Below are positions 1-9,325 of a stretch of DNA of 64,000 bases, piece by piece. Source of the DNA: Gilvimarinus xylanilyticus (GTDB lineage Bacteria; Pseudomonadota; Gammaproteobacteria; Pseudomonadales; Cellvibrionaceae). The notes below the pieces were generated by a model, which did no database searches, had not been told where the DNA came from, and saw nothing but the letters and a program-made list of their open reading frames with translations. The position numbers and the translations under genes are program-made. The DNA lies in assembly GCF_024195295.1 (NCBI RefSeq), contig NZ_JAMFTH010000005.1, positions 1 to 64,000 of the forward strand, given 5' to 3'. Position 1 is the stretch's first letter. Each line of letters opens with the position of its first letter.

Positions 1-73
1 AACTTCGCTCACGGCGCCTAGCTGGAAACAAAACTGGCTTCCAGCAGGCGCACTTAATTAGCGTGAACAGGCC

Positions 74-2452
74 CTAGTGCGAAGCGCGTGGAATAATGCG
101 GTAACTTTTACCGCCACTGGCCGCAAAGCTAAGGCCGTTGTTGGCACTGGGCTGGGTACGGATGGGATTACCGGTAGCGCCGTCCAACACCTGGTACTGG
201 CGGCCGACCAGCGTCACAGTCTGATCACTATCGGGGGTCAGGGTAGCCTGGGTGAGCTGGCCCTTAGCCCACTGCATAGCCACACCTACATCACCGCGCG
301 CGCGCAACCCGGTAACCGAGCCCGACGGCCAGGCGCTGGGGAGCGCGGGCAGCAGATGCAGGCGCAGATCATGGCTTTGCAGCAGCATTTCGGCGATCCC
401 AGCGGTAGCGCCAAAGTTGCCGTCAATTTGAAAGGGCGGGTGGTTGTCCCACAGATTGGGCAGGGTGCTGCGTTTAAACTGCTCGCCCAGTACCTTGTGG
501 GCGCGTTCGCCGTCGGCCAAACGCGCCCAAAAGTTCACCTTCCAGGCCTGGGACCAGCCGGTGCCGCCATCCCCGCGCGCGTTCAGGCTCACCTTGGCCG
601 CCTCGGCCAGCTTGGGCGTCGCCTCGGGGGTAATCACGCGGCCGGGGTGCAACGCGTACAAATGAGAGACATGGCGATGGTGATTGTCCGGGTCGTCGCG
701 GTCCTCTTTCCACTCCTGCAACTGGCCCCAGCTGCCAATGCGCAGGCCATCGTCCAGCTTGGCCAGCGCCGCTTCCAGCTCGGAGGCAAACGCCGGGTCA
801 GATTTAAGGGTGCGCGCGGCTTCCAAGGTATTGGTGAACAGCTCGGTCACAATTTGCTGGCTCATGGCGGCGGCCACGGTAAAGTCGCCCTGCTCGGGGC
901 TGTAGCTGGGGCTGACCACCAGCTTGCCGTCACGCGGATCGGTCACCAGGGCATCCAGCCAAAACTGCGCGGCCTCTTTCATAATGGGGTAAGCGCGCTG
1001 GCGCAAAAAGGCTTCGTCCTGGGTGAACAGATAGTGCTCGTAATAGTGCTGCATCAACCAGGCGGCCGATTCGGGCTGCCAAAACGCCGTGGGCCAGGCG
1101 ATCACACCGGTAAAGCCGTAAATATTGGTGTTTAAAAACAGCGTCCAGCCGTCGGCGCCCAGCAGCTTTTGCGCCGAGATCCGGCCGGGCTCAACCAAAG
1201 ATTCCACAAAGTCGTAAAACGGTGTGGTGGTTTCTTCCAGGTTGGTGACCAGCGCGGGCCAGTAGTTCATCTGCAAATTGATGTTGACGTGATAGTCGGC
1301 ATTCCAGGGTGGGGTATTGGAGTTGTTCCACACCCCCTGCAGGTTGGCCGGTAGCGATCCCGCGCGCGAAGCGCCGATCAGCAGGTAGCGACCGTATTGA
1401 AAGTAGAGCGCCTCTAAAGTTCGATCCAGGCTCTTATCGCCTTTGCCGTAGTCGGCCAGCAAATCGGCGGTGGTTTGTGAGTAATCGCTTTGCCCCAATT
1501 CCAGAGCTACACGACCAAACAGCGCCTGATGATCAGTTAAGTGACGCTGTTTTAAGGTTTCTATACCGCGTGCCTGGGCCGCTTTTACCCGGGCACTGAC
1601 CACAGGCTGCGGGTCAGCACCCCGGTAATCGGGGTAAGTGGGGGCATAATTGGTAGCCGCCGAGAAAACCAGCGTCAGAGCATCCGCCCCCTCAACCGCT
1701 AACTGGCCCTGTTCCTCGGTAACGCTGGCTGTAACCTCGGCGCCCTCGGCCTGCAATGCCAGCAGACCCTCGTATTTAAGGCCATTGTCGTTAAGTGCTC
1801 CGTGCACCCGTAAACGGTTGGCTTCGGCATTATCGCTGCGCGAGCGGTTGGCGGGAATGACAAAACCGGCTTTCACGCTAAGCTGACCGGGTTCGCTGGC
1901 ACTCCAGTGGCCCACCAATGTCTGGTCGGGGTAGCTGTAAAAGTACTCTCGTTGGTAGTCGATACTATTTTGCGTGTAACTAATCCGTAGGATACCCGTG
2001 GCCAAATCCAGCTCGCGCCGATAATCGCTTACCTCGCCTTCAGCGCTTACCTGCAGCTCGATATAGCCAAAATTCTGGTAGTTGCCGTAACCGGGGTTGC
2101 CGCGCCCCATCAGCTCGGCAGCGGCCTCGGGGGTCATACTGCCCTTTTCTTGCAGGGTTTTACGAACCTGAGCTAGCGCATCGTGCTGGTTGCCTTCTTC
2201 CGGCCAACCGAAGGTATAACCATGGCTGGAGCCGGGGCCGCCCTCCCACAAGGTTTTCTCGTTTAGCTGAATTCGCTCGAGTGCAGGATCGCCGAACACC
2301 ACCGCCCCCTGGGCGCCATTGCCAATGGGAAATGCCTGTTGCTCCCAGTCAGTGACCGGCTGATCAGCCCACAGAGTAAGAGGGCCAGCGGCAATAGCCG
2401 GTAGGGGTAGCGTCAGTAGTAAAGTCAGTCCGGTGCGAAACGAAAAGGTCAT
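74..2452 (-). CDS. GH95 family alpha-L-fucosidase, secreted
   Basis: Glycoside hydrolase of family 95, which removes alpha-1,2-linked L-fucose (some members act on L-galactose) from glycans by inversion. About 792 residues, the usual family length. The start at 2452 begins a clear signal peptide (MTFSFRTGL, a leucine-rich core, then AIAAG); an upstream in-frame start at 2533 would bury it. The N-terminal domain contains [14 protein letters not shown]. The active-site segment at about residues 384-395 reads [15 protein letters not shown] and holds the paired Asn residues known from the Bifidobacterium enzyme. SPSYSPEQG carries the likely acid Glu and [11 protein letters not shown] the second catalytic carboxylate. 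No strong Shine-Dalgarno is visible. It stands alone, facing sodC, and is a likely substrate of the type II secretion system encoded in this window. Confidence 0.93.
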   Translation of the reverse strand: MTFSFRTGLTLLLTLPLPAIAAGPLTLWADQPVTDWEQQAFPIGNGAQGAVVFGDPALERIQLNEKTLWEGGPGSSHGYTFGWPEEGNQHDALAQVRKTLQEKGSMTPEAAAELMGRGNPGYGNYQNFGYIELQVSAEGEVSDYRRELDLATGILRISYTQNSIDYQREYFYSYPDQTLVGHWSASEPGQLSVKAGFVIPANRSRSDNAEANRLRVHGALNDNGLKYEGLLALQAEGAEVTASVTEEQGQLAVEGADALTLVFSAATNYAPTYPDYRGADPQPVVSARVKAAQARGIETLKQRHLTDHQALFGRVALELGQSDYSQTTADLLADYGKGDKSLDRTLEALYFQYGRYLLIGASRAGSLPANLQGVWNNSNTPPWNADYHVNINLQMNYWPALVTNLEETTTPFYDFVESLVEPGRISAQKLLGADGWTLFLNTNIYGFTGVIAWPTAFWQPESAAWLMQHYYEHYLFTQDEAFLRQRAYPIMKEAAQFWLDALVTDPRDGKLVVSPSYSPEQGDFTVAAAMSQQIVTELFTNTLEAARTLKSDPAFASELEAALAKLDDGLRIGSWGQLQEWKEDRDDPDNHHRHVSHLYALHPGRVITPEATPKLAEAAKVSLNARGDGGTGWSQAWKVNFWARLADGERAHKVLGEQFKRSTLPNLWDNHPPFQIDGNFGATAGIAEMLLQSHDLRLHLLPALPSAWPSGSVTGLRARGDVGVAMQWAKGQLTQATLTPDSDQTVTLVGRQYQVLDGATGNPIRTQPSANNGLSFAASGGKSYRIIPRASH

Positions 2453-2597
2453 AGTGAATGAGGCTCGCCTTGATTTTTTATAGAGATAAATATTTTGGCA
2501 TATGAAAATACCCTGATTTACCTCCAATTCCAACCAATTCCACTCCCTGGCACCGCTTTTGCGTAGGTCGAGTACACCCTGAATAAAGGAGGTTCGT

Positions 2598-3110
2598 ATG
2601 AAAAGCTCTATTCACACTCTGATAGCCGCCGCTATGCTAATGCCAGCCGCTGCCTTTGCCGGCGATTACGAAGTCCCCATGCACAAGGTGACCGAGGACG
2701 GCAAGCTTAACGCCATTGGCACCATCAAAGTGGAAGAGACCGAGTATGGCACCGTGTTTACACCTAAGTTGTCGGGTCTGATGCCAGGCGAGCACGGCTT
2801 CCATGTCCATCAAAATCCAAGCTGTCAGCCCGCTGATGGCAAGCCCGCCGGGGCAGCTGGCAGTCACTATGATCCGCACGAAGCTGGCAAACACGCCGCG
2901 CCCTGGGAAGATGGGCACTTGGGCGACTTACCCACGCTTTCGGTGAATGAAGAAGGCGACGCGACGACTCCGGTACTGGCACCTAAGGTGAAGTTTGAAG
3001 ACTTGGAGGGGCGCGCCCTGATGATTCACAGTGGCGGGGATAACTACGCCGACGAACCTAAGCCGCTGGGTGGCGGTGGCAGCCGCGTGGCTTGCGGCGT
3101 TGTTAAATAG
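2598..3110 (+). CDS. sodC: Cu/Zn superoxide dismutase
   Basis: Periplasmic copper-zinc superoxide dismutase, converting superoxide to peroxide and oxygen. 170 residues with a signal peptide ending in AAFAG. The copper ligands [10 protein letters not shown], the zinc loop [11 protein letters not shown], the metal ligands GHLGDLP and the C-terminal MIHSGGDNY plus [12 protein letters not shown] are all present, including the two Cys of the conserved disulphide. A strong AAAGGAGG ribosome site lies about six bases before the ATG. It is monocistronic and converges with the RDD protein gene; a weak GGCTG/CAGCC hairpin follows the stop. Confidence 0.95.
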   Translation: MKSSIHTLIAAAMLMPAAAFAGDYEVPMHKVTEDGKLNAIGTIKVEETEYGTVFTPKLSGLMPGEHGFHVHQNPSCQPADGKPAGAAGSHYDPHEAGKHAAPWEDGHLGDLPTLSVNEEGDATTPVLAPKVKFEDLEGRALMIHSGGDNYADEPKPLGGGGSRVACGVVK

Positions 3111-3146
3111 CCCCAATGGCTGCAAAATTTACAGCCCTTTGCACTT

Positions 3147-4208
3147 TTATCCCAGTTTGCGGGCCTGCTCTGGGGTAAGTGCCGGGCGGTGGTGGTCGAT
3201 TACCACGCTTGCGGCAATCTTATCCTGAATGGCCTGACGATTGGGGTCCCAGTAAATTTGTAAATATCCCAAAAGCCCGGTGGTAATGCCCGCCGCATAG
3301 CCGCCAAAGCGAAAGAAACTGTCCCAGATGGTAAGCGCACTGCCGTCTAGCTTTATCACCCGCGTGCCAAACAACCGCTTGCCTGGGGTACAGCCACCGG
3401 CAACGCAGTGAAACAAGGTGAAATAAAACGCCGTCCAGCTCACCCCCAGCCCCATATCCTTGCCCAAAGCCAATAACCAGCCCAACGGCGAAAAATTCGG
3501 CGCCGCATTTGCGGGCTCCTGAGCGTCCGGGCGATCGCTCATCTGCGCGCCGTAGTGAGCACTTAAATACTCGCTCAGGCTATTACGCTCTGGCTCGGCA
3601 AGGGGTGTCAGCAGGGCAAAACGGCGGTATATCTCGCCCGCACTCGCGCGGGAAATACCCATATCGGGCAGAGCAACCGCCAGGTAGAAAAGCTCATTTT
3701 CCCAGCAATCAAGATCTGTGCAATCGGACAGGCGGATGTCTTGCGAAGCGCCGAATAAAAACGCGTTTACCCCCAAGGCCTGCCCGGCAGACACCTCGTT
3801 GCTAAGGTCTACCCCGTAAAATACCACGTCGGTGGTCAATTGGCGGACGCGCTCGCCGTATTTGAGCCAGACCACTGCACCCAGTAAGGTCGCCAAAAGC
3901 AGCGCAATACCCGCAAGCATTAACACCAGTTTTCCCAGTACACGCATCCGCGCCCTGCCGCTTTGCGGTATAACGGCCAAGTTAATCGAGCGGCGGTTGC
4001 GCCACCCCAACACCAGCAACACCAACGCCAGAAATAGAAAGCCTGCTGGTATTACGCTAAGGGCGAGAATAAAGGCCAAATCTACCGCGATGGCTGCCAA
4101 GCGTTTCCAGGGGGACGCCAGAGTCAAACCGATAAGCGCGGTATTAATATTAAGCGCGTGGGGAGTAATAAACTCCTGGGTGTCGTCGGGCGGGGCGGAT
4201 TGGGTCAT
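3147..4208 (-). CDS. RDD family membrane protein
   Basis: Integral inner-membrane protein of the RDD family, 353 residues. The RDD features are split: PWKRLAAIAVDLAF opens the first membrane pair at about residue 33, and GCTPGKRLFGTRVIKLDG with DPNRQAIQDKIAASVVI closes the C-terminal part. A long extramembrane insert of roughly 130 residues lies between the halves and includes a Cys pair (SDCTDLDCWE), which suggests a periplasmic loop. Most RDD proteins have no assigned role; some act in ion transport. Neighbours give no functional link. Confidence 0.85.
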   Translation of the reverse strand: MTQSAPPDDTQEFITPHALNINTALIGLTLASPWKRLAAIAVDLAFILALSVIPAGFLFLALVLLVLGWRNRRSINLAVIPQSGRARMRVLGKLVLMLAGIALLLATLLGAVVWLKYGERVRQLTTDVVFYGVDLSNEVSAGQALGVNAFLFGASQDIRLSDCTDLDCWENELFYLAVALPDMGISRASAGEIYRRFALLTPLAEPERNSLSEYLSAHYGAQMSDRPDAQEPANAAPNFSPLGWLLALGKDMGLGVSWTAFYFTLFHCVAGGCTPGKRLFGTRVIKLDGSALTIWDSFFRFGGYAAGITTGLLGYLQIYWDPNRQAIQDKIAASVVIDHHRPALTPEQARKLG

Positions 4209-4230
4209 GACATTTTATTGTTATGGGTAT

Positions 4231-4253
4231 AAAAAAGGCGGGTTACCCCGCCT
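4231..4253 (-). terminator. Intrinsic terminator of the YebC-family gene
   Basis: Perfect 7-bp stem AGGCGGG/CCCGCCT (4236-4242 with 4247-4253) followed on the minus strand by six T (A-run at 4231-4236 on the plus strand). It sits just after the stop codon of the YebC-family gene. Confidence 0.85.
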
Positions 4254-4260
4254 GATTGTG

Positions 4261-4980
4261 TTACTGGATTTCGGCGTTGTGATAAACGCGCTGTACATCG
4301 TCTACGTCGTTGAGCATATCCAGCAGTTTCTCCAGGGTCTCGGCGTCGTCGCCGGAAACCTCGGTAATGGTTTGGGGTACAAACTGAATTTCGTCCACAT
4401 CAAAGTCGATGCCGTCGAAGGCGCTGGTTAAGGCGCCGCGCACCTGGGCGTATTCGGTGGTAGGGGCAAACACCGTGACCTTGCCATCTTCGCACTCGAT
4501 GTCGTTCACATCGGCATCGGCTTCCATCAGCGCTTCCAGCACGGCTTCTTCATCGCTGCCGTCAAAGACAAAAATGGCGCAGTGATCGAACATATGGCTG
4601 ACGCTGCCTTCCACACCCAGCTTGCTTTTGGTCTTGTTAAAGCAGGTGCGCACATCGCCAATGGTGCGGTTGGGGTTATCAGTTAAGCACTCCACAATCA
4701 CCATGGCGTTGCCGGGGCCAAAACCCTCGTAGCGCGCGGGGCTGTAGTCTTCGCCGGCACCGCCCTGAGCTTTGTCCAGCGCCTTTTCGATCACGTGGCT
4801 GGGCACCTGGTCTTTTTTGGCGCGGTCAATCAGGCTGCGCAGTGACAGGTTACCGGACGGGTCGGTACCGCCCTGCTTGGCGCAAACGTAAATTTCGCGG
4901 CCGTATTTGCTGTAAACCTTGGTTTTGGCGGCGGCGGTTTTCGCCATGGATTCTTTACGGTTTTGGAAAGCTCTGCCCAT
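4261..4980 (-). CDS. YebC/PmpR family protein (YeeN/TACO1-like)
   Basis: Member of the YebC/TACO1 family (DUF28), 239 residues, the normal length. Family members bind nucleic acid; some act as transcription regulators, and recent work links others to relief of ribosome stalling. Diagnostic stretches are [45 protein letters not shown] and the C-terminal [13 protein letters not shown]. The start MGRAFQNRK matches the YeeN-type branch rather than the MAGHSKW start of the RuvC-linked branch. A terminator follows directly. Confidence 0.9.
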   Translation of the reverse strand: MGRAFQNRKESMAKTAAAKTKVYSKYGREIYVCAKQGGTDPSGNLSLRSLIDRAKKDQVPSHVIEKALDKAQGGAGEDYSPARYEGFGPGNAMVIVECLTDNPNRTIGDVRTCFNKTKSKLGVEGSVSHMFDHCAIFVFDGSDEEAVLEALMEADADVNDIECEDGKVTVFAPTTEYAQVRGALTSAFDGIDFDVDEIQFVPQTITEVSGDDAETLEKLLDMLNDVDDVQRVYHNAEIQ

Positions 4981-5025
4981 TCTGCCCTGCTCTTACTCTG
5001 TTCTGGTTTTAGATGGAGCAGGATT

Positions 5026-5945
5026 TTACCTGTATTGCGGGTCTTGTGGAACCAGCGGCCGCACCTCGCGCTCAGGTTTGGCGTATTCCAGCCGCTCCAG
5101 GGGACACCCCAAGTGGTAGTGGTCCAGCCCCGATACCGCCACGGCGTCCAAAGCGTGAATGGCCACATGACCGTCCTCCGCCACCGCCGTTTCGGGTGCG
5201 ATCACAGTTTGAATTTCCCCGATCACCAGCTCGGTGTCGTTACACAGGGTTTGTACCTCCACCAGCTGCAGCGCCACTTTTAATAAGCTCTCGCCCACAA
5301 AGGGCGCTTTAATGCCGGGCAGGGTTTCGGCCGTTAAGCCGACGGCGGCAAATTCCGAGGTCTCGCGCGGGTAGCGAGCCGAACTTTGATGGGCCTGGCG
5401 GTAGATATCGCCACTTACCTGGTTGAGGGTAAAGTGACCGGTAGCGAGCATATTCTCCAGCGAATGGCGCTCGACACTCTGCGGGCGAAAAATCATACCC
5501 ATCAGCGGCGGGTTGGCCCCCAAGTGGAAAACGGAGCTAACAATCGCCAGGTTGGGGTGGCCGCTGAGGTCCTGAGTCCCGACTAAATTGGCGCTTTTGT
5601 ATCCCGACAGGGAGTTAAGGGCACCTCTATTAATCCAGAATTGTCTCTGCGCGAGTCCAAAACGTTCACTCCGCACGGCGCTTTTCGCCGCTAATGGCCG
5701 TAGCCCTTAGCAAGAAGAGCAACACAGCGGATGGGCGTTTTGGCCGCGCCCTTCGGGGCTTTCAGGGCTTCCCGATCTCTGTGTTGGCTTTACTCGGCGG
5801 GCAACCAGCCCGACGTCGCAAAGCCGCCTTGATCTCGGGAAGCCCTGAAAGCCAGAGGCAACTCTGGATTAATAGAGGTGCCCTTAATAAAGTGGGCCCG
5901 ATAACGCTGGGACATGGCGTTAATGGCGTCGCGATCAAATTGCAT
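5026..5945 (-). pseudogene. Flavin reductase-like gene split by a MITE
   Basis: Encodes a flavin reductase / FMN-binding split-barrel protein (LVGTQDLSGHPNLAIVSSVFHLGANPPLMG, given here in part as HLGANPPLMGMIF). The original start is the ATG at 5945 behind AGGAGG, giving MQFDRDAINAMSQRYRAHFI. After about 20 codons the frame is interrupted by a 265-bp element (5619-5883). Removing the element and one TTAA copy joins HFI to NSLSGYKSAN in frame, so the insertion is the only defect seen. Translation from the native start now ends inside the element after about 50 residues. A GTG at 5676 inside the element reopens the frame to the normal stop, so a protein with a foreign N-terminus (216 aa) is possible but has no clear ribosome site. 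Confidence 0.88.
5619..5883. mobile_element. MITE copy 1 (265 bp, TTAA target duplication)
   Basis: Short non-coding element with terminal inverted repeats of about 28 bp beginning GGGCACCTCTATTAATCC; the ends match in 26 or more positions. TTAA occurs directly on both sides (5615-5618 and 5884-5887). A second, perfect 19-bp inverted repeat lies inside (5757-5775 with 5835-5853), so the right half can fold on itself. No transposase frame. It shares its ends and an internal GAGTCCAAAACGTTCACTCC block with the element at 34535-34895. It disrupts the flavin reductase gene. Confidence 0.88.
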
Positions 5946-5985
5946 GTATTCCTCCTAAATCGTACAGAGGAATACGCCGCCAAGG

Positions 5986-6819
5986 CTAAAAAGGTAAAAT
6001 TTCGCTGGGAAAACCCGACTTGCGCCACAACGCCGCCGAATCCATCGCCAGCGCGACGGTCACATGCACCATCACCCCGCCCCAGATAGAGCGCGAGGCC
6101 AGCGCTAAAATACCCAAAAACAGACCGAACAAAATCGCCCCGGTCGCTTCCAACCACAGCTTGGGAAAGTGAATCATCAAATAGGGCATGCACATTACCC
6201 AGATGGCATTGGCCCCCAAGGCGGGGCGCAGGGCGTTCAGCATAAAACCGCGAAAGAAGAACTCTAAAAAAATAAACTGGCCAATGTACAACCCCCACCA
6301 GCCCAGCAAATCAAACCAACTGCGCGAAGCCTGTTGGTAAAACGGATAGTGATTCACAAAATCGTCGCCCAGGCTGACCAGGTAGACAAAAAACAAAATG
6401 GGAGTGGTCAGCAGCACATAGCCGCGCCAGTGCCGGGGGGTGTCGTTCCAGCGCCAGCCCATATCTCGCACCCGCTCTTTTAGCACCTTGCGAATCAGCA
6501 GCGCGGGAATGAGCACATAGCCCAATAAGTGAATAAAACTCCACCAGGCGTAGGCAATTAAATGCCCGTAGCCTGAACTTTGTACCGGCGCCAGATAGCG
6601 CTCGCTGTTGCCGCTCCATTCGCCCGCCCAGCGCAGCAGGTCCCACAAGGTACGCGAGTATTTGCCATAGTGAACCAGCAGCAAACACACGCACACACAA
6701 GCCAGCACCGCCATGATTCGGCGCAAGGAAGCTTCGCGCGAGAGCGAATGCGAGGGCGGCTCACGATCCAGGCTATCCAATAAGGTAAGAATCTTTTTGG
6801 GGTGCAGGGCGTTAATCAC
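5986..6819 (-). CDS. CPBP family intramembrane protein (CAAX protease-like)
   Basis: Multi-pass membrane protein of 277 residues in the CPBP (Abi/CAAX prenyl endopeptidase) family. The family motifs appear as LEFFFRGFMLNAL, then MIHFPKLWLE and VMVHVTVALAMD, which supply the His residues. The first motif is normally EExxxR; here the second Glu is Phe, so protease activity is uncertain although the Arg is kept. It overlaps the end of the upstream COG3146 gene by eight bases, so the two are co-translated. Confidence 0.85.
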   Translation of the reverse strand: MINALHPKKILTLLDSLDREPPSHSLSREASLRRIMAVLACVCVCLLLVHYGKYSRTLWDLLRWAGEWSGNSERYLAPVQSSGYGHLIAYAWWSFIHLLGYVLIPALLIRKVLKERVRDMGWRWNDTPRHWRGYVLLTTPILFFVYLVSLGDDFVNHYPFYQQASRSWFDLLGWWGLYIGQFIFLEFFFRGFMLNALRPALGANAIWVMCMPYLMIHFPKLWLEATGAILFGLFLGILALASRSIWGGVMVHVTVALAMDSAALWRKSGFPSEILPF

Positions 6820-7954
6820 CGGTATTCCTAAAGGGTAAATGCGCTTGGGCGCCTTGTTGATAGGCCGCTACCATAGCAGCTTCTTGCTCTAAAAAATCCA
6901 CTATCGCCTCGTCGAAGCGTTCATCGGCCAGCCAGTGGTTAGAGTAAGTCAGCACCGGCTCGAACCCACGCGCCAGTTTATGCTCGCCCTGGGCGCCGCC
7001 GTCAAAACGTTGTAGCCCCTCGGCAATGGCATAGTCAATGCCCTGGTAATAGCAGGTTTCAAAGTGCAGAAAATCAAATTCTGCCAACGAGCCCCAGTAA
7101 CGACCATATAAAGTGCGACTATCCCGCAGCAGCAGCGAGGCGGCCACCGGCTGGCTCTCAAGGTAGGCGATAACCATCACGCACTGTTCACTCAAGTGCT
7201 GGCCCAGCAAGGCAAAGAACTCTTCATTTAAATAACCGGTATGGCCGCTGCGCTTTAAATAGGTGCGCGCGTACATCTGGTAAAAAAAGGCCCAATCATC
7301 CGCGCTAATGCCCGCACCGCTCACCGTGCGAAAGCTAAACCCCTGCTCGCGCACCCGGCGCCGCTCTTTTAATACATTTTTGCGCTTGCGCGAGCTAAAC
7401 GAGGCGACAAAGTCGTCAAAGCTCTGGTAGTCGCGATTAAACCAGTGAAACTGACAGGCGGTGCGTTGCCCCAAACCCTGCTCGCGCAGTTGCTCGCTTA
7501 TTTCGCGACTGGGAAACAGGCAGTGCCAGCCGGATAAGTCGCGGCTTTCGCATTCGTTTTTGATGGCCTCCAGCGCATAGGCGTGAACCTCTAGATCATC
7601 GCTACCTAAAAAGCGGGGGCCGTAGCAGGGGGTAAAAGGCACGGCACTGATCAGCTTGGGGTAATACTCCAACCCATAGCGCTGGTAGGCATCCGCCCAG
7701 GCCCAGTCAAAAACATACTCGCCGTAGGAATGGGCTTTGATAAACGAGGGAATGATCAGCGCAGGTGAGCCGTTTTCTTCCACCAACAAATGGAAGGGCT
7801 GCCAGCCGGTGTCGGCAGTGGTGGCCCCCGAGTGCTCCAGCGCCGCAAACCACTGATGGCGATTAAATGGATTGTCACCGACGAGCAGTGAATTCCAGTC
7901 GATGTCGGAGCATTGGTCGATAGAGGTAAGAAAACGGTGGGTCAGTTTGGCCAT
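6812..7954 (-). CDS. COG3146 GNAT-fold protein (peptidogalycan biosynthesis-like)
   Basis: Protein of the DUF482/COG3146 family, related to FemAB/GNAT acyltransferases. The start chosen is ATG at 7954 (MAKLTHRFLTSIDQ); a TTG at 8008 would add 18 residues without support. Recognisable family stretches are WQPFHLLVEENG, AWADAYQRYGLEYYPKLISAVPFTP, SSRKRKNVLKERR and FDGGAQGEHKLARGFEPV. About 380 residues, the usual length. The substrate is unknown in the family. It is first in a two-gene unit with the CPBP protein. Confidence 0.85.
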   Translation of the reverse strand: MAKLTHRFLTSIDQCSDIDWNSLLVGDNPFNRHQWFAALEHSGATTADTGWQPFHLLVEENGSPALIIPSFIKAHSYGEYVFDWAWADAYQRYGLEYYPKLISAVPFTPCYGPRFLGSDDLEVHAYALEAIKNECESRDLSGWHCLFPSREISEQLREQGLGQRTACQFHWFNRDYQSFDDFVASFSSRKRKNVLKERRRVREQGFSFRTVSGAGISADDWAFFYQMYARTYLKRSGHTGYLNEEFFALLGQHLSEQCVMVIAYLESQPVAASLLLRDSRTLYGRYWGSLAEFDFLHFETCYYQGIDYAIAEGLQRFDGGAQGEHKLARGFEPVLTYSNHWLADERFDEAIVDFLEQEAAMVAAYQQGAQAHLPFRNTGD

Positions 7955-8040
7955 AGGGCTATGATACACCGTAACTAAGTTTCTGTTCTTGGTTGCCTGC
8001 ACGTTCAATTATGAGTCTGAAGCCGTGGATTCACTTGGGG

Positions 8041-8240
8041 TTTTCGCCCGTTTACAACTGAGCCGAGCGGAGGCCTATTTTAGGGGGTAAGCAAACAGGA
8101 TGTTTGCGCAAGTATCGCCAGGCCAGGGAAGGCCTGTCGATACGGCCCGCTAAAATAGGCCGGAGTGAGGGGACCCCGCCGGGGCCAGTTGTTGGGCGAG
8201 GTTTTTGGTTACTTTTTGCCGAAAAAAGTAACTCGCCACG
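8041..8240. repeat. Non-coding region with nested inverted repeats
   Basis: The gap between the COG3146 and lyase genes (7955-8297) holds no gene. It carries a perfect 12-bp inverted repeat GGCCTATTTTAG/CTAAAATAGGCC (8072-8083, 8150-8161). This encloses GTATCG/CGATAC (8112-8117, 8138-8143) and CAGGCC/GGCCTG (8119-8124, 8131-8136), so the block can form one long interrupted hairpin. A second hairpin, GTTACTTTTT with its partner at 8223-8232, follows. Both look like dispersed palindromic elements; other copies were not found in this window. Confidence 0.6.
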
Positions 8241-8297
8241 CCCGGCGACGCGGGCAAATTAAAAGAGAAATGACAATTTCTGCAATACATATCTTTT

Positions 8298-9041
8298 CTA
8301 ACGGCCCTTGCCGTGACACCCCAACGGCGTACCCGCATCAAAGGCAGCCAGCAGCTCTTCGGCGTTGTCAGTCTGGCGGGCATTGTCGATCAAGATAGTC
8401 TCGGTGGAATCCTCGCGGGCGCGCAGTATCCCGATTTGGGTAAACATGGCGTCCGTATCGTTCACCCGGGTTTGTAAATGTTCGGCGAAGACTTGTTCGC
8501 CGTCGTGCCAGAGGGTGACATGGCCTTTTTGCGGGTCGCTGGAGAAATGGATGTGCATGGCGACATCGTGCCACACGCCAGCACTGGCGCCTTGGGGCGT
8601 GCTCCAGTGGGCGCTGTCGGCGCTGGAGGTTTGAAAACTGAGCGCCTCGCCGTGGATATTAAAACGTATTTGCTGCTGCCAGGAGTCGCTGGATTCCCAG
8701 TACCCCAGCTCGTGCTTGGCCTGTGACAGTGGCTGGGGTAGATAAAAGCTCCAGCCAAAGTAAACCTCGGCGCCCTCGCGGGTATCGCTCGGTTTAAAGT
8801 TCAGCTCGCTGCGGTTAAGCGCCTCGTTGCCGTGCCAAAGAAACTCCGGGTCACCATCGAGTTGAATCTGCCCGGCATAGTCCCCTTGGTACACACATCG
8901 CGACTGCACGCTAATCCCCTGGGGATTGGCCAGATAGTGCCACTGGGATAAATTACCGGTTTCAAAATCGCCGCGCCAGATTGACTCCGCTGTGGCGGGC
9001 AGACCGCTAAGACCAAGCAGTAAAGCGAGTAAAGGCTTCAT
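8298..9041 (-). CDS. Secreted polysaccharide lyase-like protein (jelly-roll)
   Basis: 247 residues with a signal peptide (MKPLLALLLGLSGLPATAES). The body has the beta-jelly-roll pattern of heparin-lyase-I-like/PL20-like polysaccharide lyases: IWRGDFETGNLSQWHY, RSELNF, VYFGWSFYLPQ, GVWHDVAMHIHFS and a late QIGILRAR segment. The exact substrate cannot be told from sequence; glucuronan- or alginate-type polymers are possible. The upstream region carries two palindromes of LacI-family type, suggesting induction by a sugar. It is a likely client of the type II secretion system encoded next to it. Confidence 0.78.
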   Translation of the reverse strand: MKPLLALLLGLSGLPATAESIWRGDFETGNLSQWHYLANPQGISVQSRCVYQGDYAGQIQLDGDPEFLWHGNEALNRSELNFKPSDTREGAEVYFGWSFYLPQPLSQAKHELGYWESSDSWQQQIRFNIHGEALSFQTSSADSAHWSTPQGASAGVWHDVAMHIHFSSDPQKGHVTLWHDGEQVFAEHLQTRVNDTDAMFTQIGILRAREDSTETILIDNARQTDNAEELLAAFDAGTPLGCHGKGR

Positions 9042-9073
9042 AAGACTCCCAAATCAGTTTGGCTTTTTATTGT

Positions 9074-9104
9074 TGACGTTAACAGCCATATGGTAGCGCT
9101 ATCA
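9074..9104 (-). promoter_or_regulatory. Candidate LacI-family operators before the lyase gene
   Basis: Two palindromes upstream of the lyase start: TTGACGTTAAC (9073-9083) and TGGTAGCGCTATCA (9091-9104), the latter matching its own complement in 12 of 14 positions with the central CG typical of LacI-type operators. Similar TGGTAGCGCTACCA-like sites are known before polysaccharide-use genes of related bacteria. The regulator is not in this window. Confidence 0.5.
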
Positions 9105-9325
9105 TACCTCGGTGTATAACAAAAATGAGACAGGAGCGAACCCAGGGCGCAAAAAAACTGTCACAATGCCCGCGTAGGCTGGCCGGCCTTGGCGCCATTT
9201 CGCTTTTATAGGGGGTTGCAGTACAATCGGTCGGCTCAGTGATAGATGAACGATAAAAAAACAGAAAGTCGTCTAAAGACGATTGATGATGTACCCGCGC
9301 CAGCCGGGATAAACAAAGACCATTT

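Noticed and set aside
77-1135. Long plus-strand frame opposite the fucosidase gene
   Set aside because: Shadow of GH95: no ribosome site, no domain, composition follows the opposite-strand codons.
5694-6089. Plus-strand frame in and beside the first MITE
   Set aside because: Runs across the element boundary into the reverse of other genes; not a gene.
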